NCBI RefSeq assembly: GCF_004799665.1
Contig: NZ_CP031310.1
Span: 2,844,887 to 2,908,886 of the forward strand
Source: Halapricum salinum
Lineage (GTDB): Archaea; Halobacteriota; Halobacteria; Halobacteriales; Haloarculaceae
Direction of reading: 5' to 3'
Length of the DNA: 64,000 nucleotides
Shown here piece after piece: positions 8,069 through 15,275 of this stretch; position 1 is the stretch's first letter, and every line of letters starts with the position of its first letter. The position numbers and the translations under genes were made by a program. Under the pieces are notes generated by a model. That model was given only the letters and a program-made list of their open reading frames with translations. It ran no database searches and was not told the origin of the DNA.

Positions 8069-8796
8069 AGCTCCGAGGTGTCGCGGGGTGGGACGTCGAT
8101 TTCGCCCCCGATCTCACCAGGGATCTGCTCTTCGTCGGCCTCGTTGATCGCGACGCCGCTGGTGACGACCGAGCGCATCCCTTCCTCGACGCTCATGTCG
8201 ACGTCGTAGACCTGCTCGTCTTCGACGTGGACGACGAACCCACCCATCACCGGGTTGGGCGCCATCGGCAGGTAGAGCGTCGTCATCTCGTCGTTACCCG
8301 TCGCTGCACGGATGTTCTCGGAGGTATCTGCAGTCACGAAGGCGACGCAGTACGACCCCTGAGTGGGGTACTCGACGAGTTTGACTTCCTGAAAACTCTG
8401 GACGTCGCTGTCGAGCAGCAGCTTGCTCATGTCGTTGAAACTGCTGTATACTGCGCCCAGGCCCGGAATCGAGGACATCGCGTTGTCGAACGTGGCTTCG
8501 ATCCGATTGGACAGCCGGCTGGTTTCGGTGAGGACCCCGATCAGGAGGATGAGCGACAGCAGCGAGACCAACGCCGCGAGGTCGGCGGCGAACTGATCGC
8601 TGATGCCCAGCTCCTGCAGCAGGGTGGCAAGCGGGCCGACCGAATCCAGCATGAAGTTCATCGCAAAGCGGAAGACGAACAGCGTGATGAGGACCGGAAT
8701 CGCGACGGCGAGACCACTGATCATCGAGGTTCGCAGGAACCCACGGATCGATCGATCCCCGCCGGATCCCGGCTGCATCGGGCCTGAGGGTTGCAT
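8065..8796 (-). CDS. DUF502 family membrane protein
   Basis: A 243-residue protein with two strong N-terminal transmembrane helices (MISGLAVAIPVLITLFVFRF and LAALVSLLSLILLIGVLTE), then a soluble domain with the DUF502 signature TLYLPMAPNPVMGGFVVHV. Related bacterial and plant members (LCV/COV proteins) are membrane proteins of unresolved function. ATG 8796 is preferred: a TATA-like element (CACAAAAATGG on the plus strand, 8819-8829) lies about 25-33 bases upstream. Alternative ATG at 8778. It heads the group DUF502-archease-DoxX-rtcB and is divergent from the HD-domain gene. Confidence 0.88.
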   Translation of the reverse strand: MQPSGPMQPGSGGDRSIRGFLRTSMISGLAVAIPVLITLFVFRFAMNFMLDSVGPLATLLQELGISDQFAADLAALVSLLSLILLIGVLTETSRLSNRIEATFDNAMSSIPGLGAVYSSFNDMSKLLLDSDVQSFQEVKLVEYPTQGSYCVAFVTADTSENIRAATGNDEMTTLYLPMAPNPVMGGFVVHVEDEQVYDVDMSVEEGMRSVVTSGVAINEADEEQIPGEIGGEIDVPPRDTSEL

Positions 8797-8889
8797 GTGC
8801 GGGGTAGTCACAGTGGGGACACAAAAATGGTCGTTTGTCTCGCGGCGCTGAGCGCGAACTGTTTTTTCGCTCGCCCACCAACGGCGTCT

Positions 8890-9723
8890 ATGAGCGATAC
8901 TGACGACCCAGCCGCCGCCGACGTCCAGGCCGGCCGCGTCTACGATCCGAGCGCAGATCACTCCTTCCCGGACGAGCGCGTCAACGACGTCCTCGAGCGG
9001 GTGGCGAGCGACGAGGAGATCCAGACGCTACTCGAGGCACAGAACGTCAACCCCGTCACGCGAAAGCGGTACAACGACCACGGCTCGAAACACGTCAGCA
9101 TCGTCCGTAACCGCGCGCTCTGTCTGTACGACCTGCTCAAGCGCGGCTCGGTCTCGTTCAACGGCGCTGCCGATCAGGGCCTCGACGAGGCCGACGAGGC
9201 CGTCATCGTCGCGCTCGCGGCGACCTTACACGACATCGGCCACATCGTCCACCGCGACGACCATCCCTACTACTCGATCCCCCTCGCTGCGGACGTCCTC
9301 GACCGCGTCCTCGAGGAACTCCCCTACTACGATCTGGCCGACGCGGTCAGAGTCAAGGGAGAAGTGCTACACGCGATCCTCTGTCATCACACCGAGGAGA
9401 CACCGCTGACGACCGAGGCCGGCGTCGTCCGGGTCGCCGACGCGCTGGACATGGAACGCGGTCGCTCGCGCATCCCCTACGAACGGGGTGGCCGCGGGAT
9501 CAACACCGTCTCCAGCCAGGCGATCAGGAACGTCCGACTCGGGCCGGGCGAGGACAGGGTCGTCCGCGTCGAGATAGAGATGACCAACGCCGCCGGCGTC
9601 TACCAGGTCGACAACCTTCTGAAGGCAAAGCTCAGGGGCTCGGGACTGGAAGACGATATTCGGATCGTCGCCGTCAACGTCCGCGAGGACGCCGACCAGA
9701 TCGTCGAGCGGGTCGAACTATAG
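8890..9723 (+). CDS. HD-domain metal-dependent phosphohydrolase
   Basis: A 277-residue protein of the HD superfamily, which hydrolyses phosphoester bonds such as those of nucleotides or signalling molecules. The metal-binding pattern is visible as HVSIVRNRALCLYDLL, then ATLHDIGHIVHRDDH (the HD pair plus further His), then LHAILCHHTEE and a later VADALDMERGR aspartate. The substrate is unknown. The start ATG at 8890 follows a GTTTTTTCG TATA-like element at about 8859-8867. A T-rich stretch (9726-9735) right after the stop may terminate transcription. Confidence 0.88.
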   Translation: MSDTDDPAAADVQAGRVYDPSADHSFPDERVNDVLERVASDEEIQTLLEAQNVNPVTRKRYNDHGSKHVSIVRNRALCLYDLLKRGSVSFNGAADQGLDEADEAVIVALAATLHDIGHIVHRDDHPYYSIPLAADVLDRVLEELPYYDLADAVRVKGEVLHAILCHHTEETPLTTEAGVVRVADALDMERGRSRIPYERGGRGINTVSSQAIRNVRLGPGEDRVVRVEIEMTNAAGVYQVDNLLKAKLRGSGLEDDIRIVAVNVREDADQIVERVEL

Positions 9724-9783
9724 GACAATTTTTGTTGGATCGCCGCCAGAATACTTTTGCGTTCTGGACGGAATTACTCGGCT

Positions 9784-10509
9784 GTGTCCGAGGCAAGTGT
9801 ACTGACTATCGGTGGCGCGAAAGGTGGTGCGGGAAAGACGGTCACTGCGATCAACGTGGCGTCGGCCGTCCGTTCGGTCGGCTACTCTGTCGTGGTCGTC
9901 GACGCCGACCTGGGGACGACGAACGTCGCCGACATCCTCGAACTCGACTGTGAGACGAGCATCCACAAAGTGCTCGCTGGCGAGGCCGACATCGGCGAGG
10001 CAATCGTCACCACCGAGACGGGTCTCGACGTCGTCTCCGGTGGGGACTCACTCGAATACTTGATCGACGCCGACCCGGCGGAACTTCGGCCCGTAATCGA
10101 CACGCTCGCCGACAGTTACGACGTCGTGATCATCGACACCGGAACCGGCCTCAGCCACGAGGTATTGGTCCCGTTCGGCCTCGCTGACGGAGTCGTCCTG
10201 GTCTCGACGCCGAAGAACACCTCCATCGTCGACACGCGAAAGACTGCGGAAGTCGTCGAGAAGGTCGACGGTACGCTCCTCGGCGTCGTCGTCACGCGCG
10301 TCACCGACGACACCGACGTCGACCGGGTCCGCGACCAGATCGATCTCGATCTGCTGGGACTGCTTTCTGACGACCCCCAGGCCTGCAAGACTGAACCGGT
10401 CGTCATGGAAGCGCCCGACAGCGACCTCGCAGATGGTTACCGCCAGCTCGCGACGACGCTCATCCGCCTGGAAAACGACCGCAAAGACGCCGACGGCGAC
10501 GATCAGTAA
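9784..10509 (+). CDS. MinD/ParA-like P-loop ATPase
   Basis: A 241-residue SIMIBI-class ATPase of the MinD/ParA/Mrp superfamily. The deviant Walker A motif (GGAKGGAGKT, with signature lysines K13 and K18) is next to the N-terminus, followed by VVVVDADLGTTN and the Walker B-like VVIIDTGTGLS. The C-terminal tail is hydrophilic (NDRKDADGDDQ), and no clear amphipathic membrane-targeting helix like that of bacterial MinD is visible. GTG at 9784 is the start that puts the P-loop at the usual distance; the preceding AATACTTTT at about 9750-9758 is a plausible TATA box. In haloarchaea several MinD paralogues place motility and chemotaxis machinery at the poles; the role of this one is unassigned. No ParB- or MinE-like partner is adjacent. 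Confidence 0.85.
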   Translation: MSEASVLTIGGAKGGAGKTVTAINVASAVRSVGYSVVVVDADLGTTNVADILELDCETSIHKVLAGEADIGEAIVTTETGLDVVSGGDSLEYLIDADPAELRPVIDTLADSYDVVIIDTGTGLSHEVLVPFGLADGVVLVSTPKNTSIVDTRKTAEVVEKVDGTLLGVVVTRVTDDTDVDRVRDQIDLDLLGLLSDDPQACKTEPVVMEAPDSDLADGYRQLATTLIRLENDRKDADGDDQ

Positions 10510-10571
10510 CCGTCGTCGCTCGACATTCGAGTAGACACAATCGTTTTGTTCCATGATACCGATGTACACAC

Positions 10572-11012
10572 ATGAGTCTCACTCCGACAGACGGCCCGGA
10601 GGTCCGGGGCTCGGAGGGCCAGGAAGTCCCAGAACGGGCGACACGCCCGCCACTGTCGGGTCGCGCGCGAGCCGACGCAGTCGCTGTTAGCCTCCAGCGC
10701 AGTGTTTCTCGGGGATGGCGATCAGTTTGGGCGACCGTTCGAACCGGTTTCGATCGCCTGCTCAGCCCGGGGTTAGCCGCCAGTGACCAGAACTCGCTGG
10801 CCGACGACGCCGTCGAACCCCCTCGTTGCCCGCGGATCGATACCCTCCCCGCCCGCGCGTTCCCGCTGACCTACCCCGCCCGATCCTACCGGCTCGTCGA
10901 CAACGACGCCGACCTCGTCGCCGAAGTAGACGACGACACCCTGCGGATGTATCACCCTGAGGGCTCCGACGCCTGGATCCGATCTGACATCTGGATCGAC
11001 GTCCAGCCGTGA
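10572..11012 (+). CDS. Hypothetical haloarchaeal protein
   Basis: A 146-residue protein I do not recognise. The N-terminal half is Pro/Arg/Ser-rich and probably disordered. The C-terminal half (TLPARAFPLTYPARSYRLVDNDADLVAEVDDDTLRMYHPEG to the end) looks like a small beta-rich domain common downstream of haloarchaeal genes. It lies 62 bases after the MinD-like gene on the same strand, and the sequence TTTTGTTCC near 10544 may be a terminator or a promoter between them. A role linked to the ATPase is only a neighbour guess. Confidence 0.6.
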   Translation: MSLTPTDGPEVRGSEGQEVPERATRPPLSGRARADAVAVSLQRSVSRGWRSVWATVRTGFDRLLSPGLAASDQNSLADDAVEPPRCPRIDTLPARAFPLTYPARSYRLVDNDADLVAEVDDDTLRMYHPEGSDAWIRSDIWIDVQP

Positions 11013-11110
11013 CATCCTCCCCATCCTGAAGGGCTTGACAGCGGTGGCCCCCACGATTTCTGGGACTGAATAGAAAGCCCTTAATCCCGGCACGGCCAAC
11101 TCGATTTTGA

Positions 11111-11184
11111 GCGGGGCTGGTCTAGTCTGGCTATGACCTCAGCCTTCCAAGCTGACGACCCGGATTCAAATTCCGGGCCCCGCA
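11111..11184 (+). tRNA. tRNA-Gly (TCC)
   Basis: The acceptor stem GCGGGGC pairs fully with GCCCCGC and is followed by discriminator A at 11184. The anticodon stem TCAGC/GCTGA encloses the loop CTTCCAA with anticodon TCC. The T arm is CCCGG-ATTCAAA-TTCCGGG-like. CCA is not encoded. An AT-rich element (CCCTTAATCC, about 11089) upstream could be its box A promoter. Confidence 0.95.
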
Positions 11185-11203
11185 CTTCTCTACTGCAATT
11201 CCG

Positions 11204-11881
11204 TCAGAGAGCACCGGCTTCGTCTCGGGACTTCCCGCTGATCCGGGCGTAACAGTTCCCGCTCGACACCTCGAACTCTATCACTCGGCAGTCACTCGCC
11301 GCCAGGTCCGCCTCGAACTCCGCGGGCGCGTAGATGTGATAGAATCGCGCTACTGTTTCCCCTCCCGGAAGTGTCCAGTCGATCTCCGTATCGAACCCCG
11401 TCTCGGCCTCGGCGTCGGCGTCGAAGCGATCGTGGGCCGTACTCCAGGCGCTGACCAGTGCCTCGCCCTCGGGAGAGAGGACCCGGGCCAGTTCGTCCAG
11501 ACTCTCTCGGCGCCGCTCGCGACTCGGCAGGTGGTGCAGCGTCGCCACGTAGACGGCCAGGTCGACGCAGTCGTCCGCCAATGGGAGTCGCGCGGCGTCG
11601 CCCTGGAGCAACCGGACCCACGTGGGATCGAGTTTCTCGCGGGCCTCTCTCAGGAGGTTTCGACTCGCGTCGAGGGCGAGCACCTGATCGGCCCGTTCGT
11701 GCAGCACGGCGGCGTGTCGGCCGTTCCCACAGCCGAGATCGAGTCCGAGGTCGACCTGTGTGGCGGCCTCGACGAACTCGGTGACTTCCGGCCAGGGGTG
11801 GGCCCGCGTCTCCGAGAAGTGACTCGCGATCGTCTCGTAGGTCTCCCGAACCGACCGGGCGTCGTGGTCGTCGCTACCCAT
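11204..11881 (-). CDS. Class I SAM methyltransferase, Trm9-like
   Basis: A 225-residue SAM-dependent methyltransferase. Motif I is LGLDLGCGNGRHA, motif II is LALDASRNLL, and the post-motif region LLQGDAARLPLADDCVDLAV is typical. The N-terminus (YETIASHFSETRAHPWPEV) closely follows the Trm9/ALKBH8 pattern of HF-x-TR-x-x-PWP, which methylates wobble uridine side chains in tRNA. This points to tRNA wobble modification rather than small-molecule methylation, but that is an inference. ATG 11881 is preferred over an upstream in-frame start at 11890. The gene is convergent with tRNA-Gly and lies downstream of the small HTH gene at 11918. Confidence 0.85.
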   Translation of the reverse strand: MGSDDHDARSVRETYETIASHFSETRAHPWPEVTEFVEAATQVDLGLDLGCGNGRHAAVLHERADQVLALDASRNLLREAREKLDPTWVRLLQGDAARLPLADDCVDLAVYVATLHHLPSRERRRESLDELARVLSPEGEALVSAWSTAHDRFDADAEAETGFDTEIDWTLPGGETVARFYHIYAPAEFEADLAASDCRVIEFEVSSGNCYARISGKSRDEAGAL

Positions 11882-11917
11882 ACCGACCACAGATCCGCGG
11901 CCGGCAAGGGGGTTTCG

Positions 11918-12148
11918 CTACCGTCGCTCGACGCGCCAGGTCGTCGCGTTAGTGTACGACCACTTCTCGATCGCCAGCTCCGAGGACCTGTCCGCGAGCT
12001 GGCCGAGTACGCTTCCGATCTCCCGCGCAGAGAGATCGATCTCCTCGGCGAGGAACTTGCTCTTGACGTACACTGGTTCCTCGGCGGCGCGCTCGCGGAG
12101 GTGGGCGGCGACTCGCTGGCGCTTGCGGTCGGTCGCGGCCGAGGACAT
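11918..12148 (-). CDS. Small winged-helix protein (DUF7123 type)
   Basis: A 76-residue HTH-like protein. The segment HLRERAAEEPVYVKSKFLAE followed by LSAREIGSVLGQLAD is a winged-helix core, and the ending WSYTNATTWRVERR is the wing. I recall it as DUF7123, a haloarchaeal family of unknown target. Its ATG overlaps by one base the stop codon (TGATG) of the upstream membrane-protein gene at 12148-12429, so the pair is likely translationally coupled. Confidence 0.8.
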   Translation of the reverse strand: MSSAATDRKRQRVAAHLRERAAEEPVYVKSKFLAEEIDLSAREIGSVLGQLADRSSELAIEKWSYTNATTWRVERR

Positions 12149-12429
12149 CACTGGTCACCTCCGAGCAGCCCCGCGCGTGCGATGACTGCCAGCACCCCTG
12201 CGTCGTGTGACGGTCGGTGGCGATGCCCGACGATCAGACACGCGGCGTTGAGGACGAGCAGTGGGGCGATCAGTTCCAGGGAGTGATCCAGTGCGAGCGC
12301 CGGGAGATAGCCCAGTGGGGCCAGGACTGCACCCCAGAACCCGACGGTTTCGACCGCCGAGCGGCTTCGAGACAACGCTGAGGAGGGCAAGCGGCCGAGG
12401 TGGTCGACCGCCGTTTCGTGACGGCTCAT
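12148..12429 (-). CDS. Small hypothetical membrane protein
   Basis: A 93-residue protein with two predicted hydrophobic helices (FWGAVLAPLGYLPALALDHS and LIAPLLVLNAACLIVGHRH), then a short soluble tail. The family is not recognised. Its stop codon overlaps the start of the DUF7123-type gene, so the two form a small operon. The gene is divergent from the DHH phosphoesterase at 12578; the 148 bases between contain no strong TATA motif. Confidence 0.65.
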   Translation of the reverse strand: MSRHETAVDHLGRLPSSALSRSRSAVETVGFWGAVLAPLGYLPALALDHSLELIAPLLVLNAACLIVGHRHRPSHDAGVLAVIARAGLLGGDQ

Positions 12430-12577
12430 ATCTCACCCCTCGAACGCCACTCCCCAAAAGGCGCTGAAAGCTCAAATAGCCGTTTGATACTGGCCCCGCT
12501 CCGGATTTCCCTGTTCACCCGGGAGCCGGACGCACGTCGCCGGTAGACACATCTGCCAGGCGGTCGAACGTCGGTCG

Positions 12578-13606
12578 ATGGCCACCTCCCAGGAACTCAG
12601 GGACGTCCTCGCCGGCGGCGATACGCTGACGATCGTCTGTCACAACAACCCCGACCCCGACTGCCTGGCCAGCGCGCTGGCACTCGGGCGCATCGCCGCG
12701 ACAGTCGGCATCGACGAACGTCGAATCCTCTACAGCGGCAACATCTCTCACCAGCAAAACCGCGCGTTCGTCAACCTCCTCGATATCGATCTCAGGCCGT
12801 TCGAACCCGAGGCTGTCGTCGACCGCCCCGAGGGATCGTTGCTCGCGTTCGTCGACCACGCCGTCCCCGAGTCCAACAACGAGGTCCCGGAGGGAACGCC
12901 AGTCGATATCGTCGTCGACCATCATCCCGTCGACGGCATCGAAGCCCGATTCGTCGACCACCGCGTCGAGGTCGGGGCGACGGCGACGATCCTTGTCGAG
13001 CACCTCCAGAATCTCGGCGTCGAACTGGACGCGACTCTCGCGACCGCGCTTCTGTTCGCGATCCGTCGGGAGACGCTGGGTTTTCTCCGCGGGACGACGA
13101 GCGCCGAATACCAGGCCGCAAGCACCCTCCACGACCGCGCCGACCGTGACCTCCTCCGCAAGCTCTCGACGCCCTCGGTCAGCGGCGTGACCGTCGACGC
13201 CATCGCCGACGCGATCCGAAATCGAGTCGTCCGCGGGGCGGTTCTCATCACCCACGTCGGGCGGACAATCGAGCGCGATGCGCTCCCGCAAGCGGCTGAC
13301 TACCTCGCCACCCTCGAAGGCGTCGAGACTGCCATCGTCTTCGGGATCGTCGACGACGCGATCCACGTCAGCGCCCGCTCGACCGACGCCCGCGTCCACA
13401 TCGGCGAGGTACTCGATGCTGCCTTCGCGGACGTTGGCAGCGCCGGTGGCCACCGCGAGATGGCCGGTGGTGAGATCCCGCTCGGGATACTCGCTGAATA
13501 CTCAGCCGACGACGAGACACTGGTCGACATCGTCGAACAGGTCGTCACCGCTCGGCTGCTGGCCGGTCTCAACATCTCCGAGAACGGGGATTCAGTCGAG
13601 AGCTAG
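12578..13606 (+). CDS. DHH-family phosphoesterase (DHH-DHHA1)
   Basis: A 342-residue manganese-dependent phosphoesterase of the RecJ/NrnA/GdpP superfamily, acting on short nucleic acids or cyclic dinucleotides. Motif I is VCHNNPDPDCLASALAL, motif II is LAFVDHAV, motif III is VVDHHPVDG (the DHH triad), and the DHHA1 domain ends with GSAGGHREMAGGEIPLG. It lacks the N-terminal TrkA-N domain seen in its paralogue at 37405-38859. Both share FVNLL(D/G)ID and IADAIRNR/LAEAIRNR blocks. The start ATG has no clear TATA or ribosome-binding site in front. The substrate is not determined here. Confidence 0.92.
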   Translation: MATSQELRDVLAGGDTLTIVCHNNPDPDCLASALALGRIAATVGIDERRILYSGNISHQQNRAFVNLLDIDLRPFEPEAVVDRPEGSLLAFVDHAVPESNNEVPEGTPVDIVVDHHPVDGIEARFVDHRVEVGATATILVEHLQNLGVELDATLATALLFAIRRETLGFLRGTTSAEYQAASTLHDRADRDLLRKLSTPSVSGVTVDAIADAIRNRVVRGAVLITHVGRTIERDALPQAADYLATLEGVETAIVFGIVDDAIHVSARSTDARVHIGEVLDAAFADVGSAGGHREMAGGEIPLGILAEYSADDETLVDIVEQVVTARLLAGLNISENGDSVES

Positions 13607-13662
13607 GCTGAGCAGAAATCGATGCATGCTTTGTCGGGCCCCCCGACCTACAGGGTATACTG

Positions 13663-14817
13663 ATGACAGACGGGTCCACGGACGAGAGTATTCGCGAGCA
13701 TCGGCGCAACTTCGAGAAGATCTGGTGGCAAAACCCCGAGCGACAGAACTGGGCGTCTTCCTCCTGGTGGTTTTTCATCCTCTTTCCCGAGGGCGAGGAG
13801 GGGTACGGCCCCAAGCAACTCATGTTCTCGATCGCCGCCCGCGTCGGCGATCACTGTCTCGTCAACGACCGTCCGACGCCCGGACTCGACCCGAACCGCC
13901 CGGTCTCCGACGATGAAGACAGATTCAACGTCATGACTGTGGGCTGGGCCGGTGACGACGAGGAAGTCCACGATCACGTCGTCAACCAACCGTCCGAGGC
14001 CGTTCTCTCCCGAAACGACCAGCGCATCGATGCCTGGACCGAGAACGAGGCTGGCGAGCGCCGCGGGAGCCATCTCGAAGCGCTCTCGGACCCGCTCGGA
14101 CTCAAGATGGAGGTCGTCGGCGACGACGTCGAGGCGGAGTTCGAGGCGCGCGGGGAACTCGACTCGACGCTGACAGCGCCTCACCACGGGCTCGACGTCG
14201 AGACACCGCTAGGTGGCGTTCAGGTCCTCGCCTGGCGCCAGATGGACTTCGAAGGTGAGTTCGACCTCCCCGGCGGCACGGAGACGCTGTCGGGATCAGC
14301 GTACTTCCAGCGGGTGTGTTTCGACATGCCGCTGTTCCCCTGGAAGTGGATCTGGGCCATCTTCCCCGACGGGACGGCCTTCTCCGCGATGGTCCCGTTC
14401 ATCGGCCCCCAGTTGTTCCGCAAGGGCTACAAGTTCTTCTCCTCCACTCGGCTCGAACGACTGACGATCCCGCTCCGGCAGACTGCGTTCTGGCAGTGGG
14501 GTGACGGCAGTCGCGTCGACTTCGACCGGGTCACGATCGAACCGATTCTCGATACCGGCGAGCACCCGGACTTCGACGTCCGCGTCGAGAACGACAACGG
14601 TGACTACGTGTCTTTCGTTGCCAGCACCTACGGCCACGCACGCAACTGGCTCGACCGGCCGATTCTGGGCGGCCTCGCGGAGTCACACTGGAGCTACAAC
14701 GAGTTCATGTTCCGCATGTCGGGCCTCGCCGGGCGCATCGACGGCGAGGAAATCGATAGCGACTCGCTTGGCAAGTGCTTCGGGACGCTCGAATACAGTA
14801 CCGGAATCGGCCTGTAA
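13663..14817 (+). CDS. Hypothetical protein, possibly lipocalin-like
   Basis: A 384-residue soluble protein rich in Trp and acidic residues. It has a WASSSWWFFILFPEGEEGYGPKQLMF block at the N-terminus and HARNWLDRPILGG-AESHWSYNEFMF near the C-terminus. Paired WWF and large beta-rich halves recall the two-domain CrtC/AttH lipocalin-like fold of carotenoid 1,2-hydratases, but this is a weak resemblance and no catalytic residues can be named. Conserved-looking patches (YFQRVCFDMPLFPWKW, LTIPLRQTAFWQW) suggest a genuine family. A GGTATACTG element lies immediately before the ATG, and a perfect inverted repeat (GTCGGG/CCCGAC, 13633-13647) precedes it. Confidence 0.65.
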   Translation: MTDGSTDESIREHRRNFEKIWWQNPERQNWASSSWWFFILFPEGEEGYGPKQLMFSIAARVGDHCLVNDRPTPGLDPNRPVSDDEDRFNVMTVGWAGDDEEVHDHVVNQPSEAVLSRNDQRIDAWTENEAGERRGSHLEALSDPLGLKMEVVGDDVEAEFEARGELDSTLTAPHHGLDVETPLGGVQVLAWRQMDFEGEFDLPGGTETLSGSAYFQRVCFDMPLFPWKWIWAIFPDGTAFSAMVPFIGPQLFRKGYKFFSSTRLERLTIPLRQTAFWQWGDGSRVDFDRVTIEPILDTGEHPDFDVRVENDNGDYVSFVASTYGHARNWLDRPILGGLAESHWSYNEFMFRMSGLAGRIDGEEIDSDSLGKCFGTLEYSTGIGL

Positions 14818-15132
14818 CTGCTGGTCTCTAAGTCGATCCTCTTTCGCACCACAGCACCCCAGCAGGGATTCGAACCCGATGACGAGACTCGCTGCGCTCG
14901 TCTCGCGTGGTTCAAATCCTGAGTCGCATTTGCGACTCACGAATTTGCGATCGCAGAGAAATGCTCACGGGTCACTCCGTTCCCTGTTCGCGTTCGAGGC
15001 CTCACTGCGTTCGACCTCGCTATGCTCCGGCAGGGATTCGAACTACCTCCACTTCGCTCGCTATCGCTCGCTCGTGGCGTCATTCAAACCCTGGTTCGCA
15101 TCCGTCGCTCGCGAACTTGCGAGCGACAGAAG
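14818..15132. repeat. Gene-free stretch with degenerate tRNA 3'-end copies
   Basis: Between the 13663 gene and tRNA-Glu there is no credible gene. The stretch holds truncated copies of the 3' end of tRNA-Glu: 15023-15043 is identical to the 21 bases at 15133-15153 (exactly 110 bp away), and 14863-14877 keeps 15 of them. Between the copies are small hairpins and Ser/Arg-codon-like CGCTCG runs, for example the perfect inverted arms TCGCTCGCGAA and TTGCGAGCGA at about 15103-15124. The arrangement looks like serial insertion or duplication at the tRNA 3' end. Short open frames here are translation artefacts of the tRNA T arm. Confidence 0.75.
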
Positions 15133-15207
15133 TGCTCCGGCAGGGATTCGAACCCTGGTCATTGCCGTGAGAGGGCAATATGATTGGCCGGACTACACCA
15201 CCAGAGC
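15133..15207 (-). tRNA. tRNA-Glu (CTC)
   Basis: On the minus strand the acceptor stem GCTCTGG pairs with CCGGAGC (one G-T pair), with discriminator A at 15133. The anticodon stem TTGCC/GGCAA holds the loop CTCTCAC, anticodon CTC. The T arm is CAGGG-TTCGAAT-CCCTG. CCA is not encoded. Its 3' end is copied downstream at 15023 and partly at 14863. Confidence 0.95.
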
Positions 15208-15275
15208 GTGCACTCGTTGGTACTGGGGAGATACGTAAAACGGTTCCGTTTCCGACCGCCGTATGCCGATGTGTC

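Noticed and set aside
14855-15130. Additional tRNA genes or short proteins near tRNA-Glu
   Set aside because: Only the T arm and 3' end of a tRNA are present in each copy, with no anticodon arm. The translated products are artefacts of tRNA sequence.
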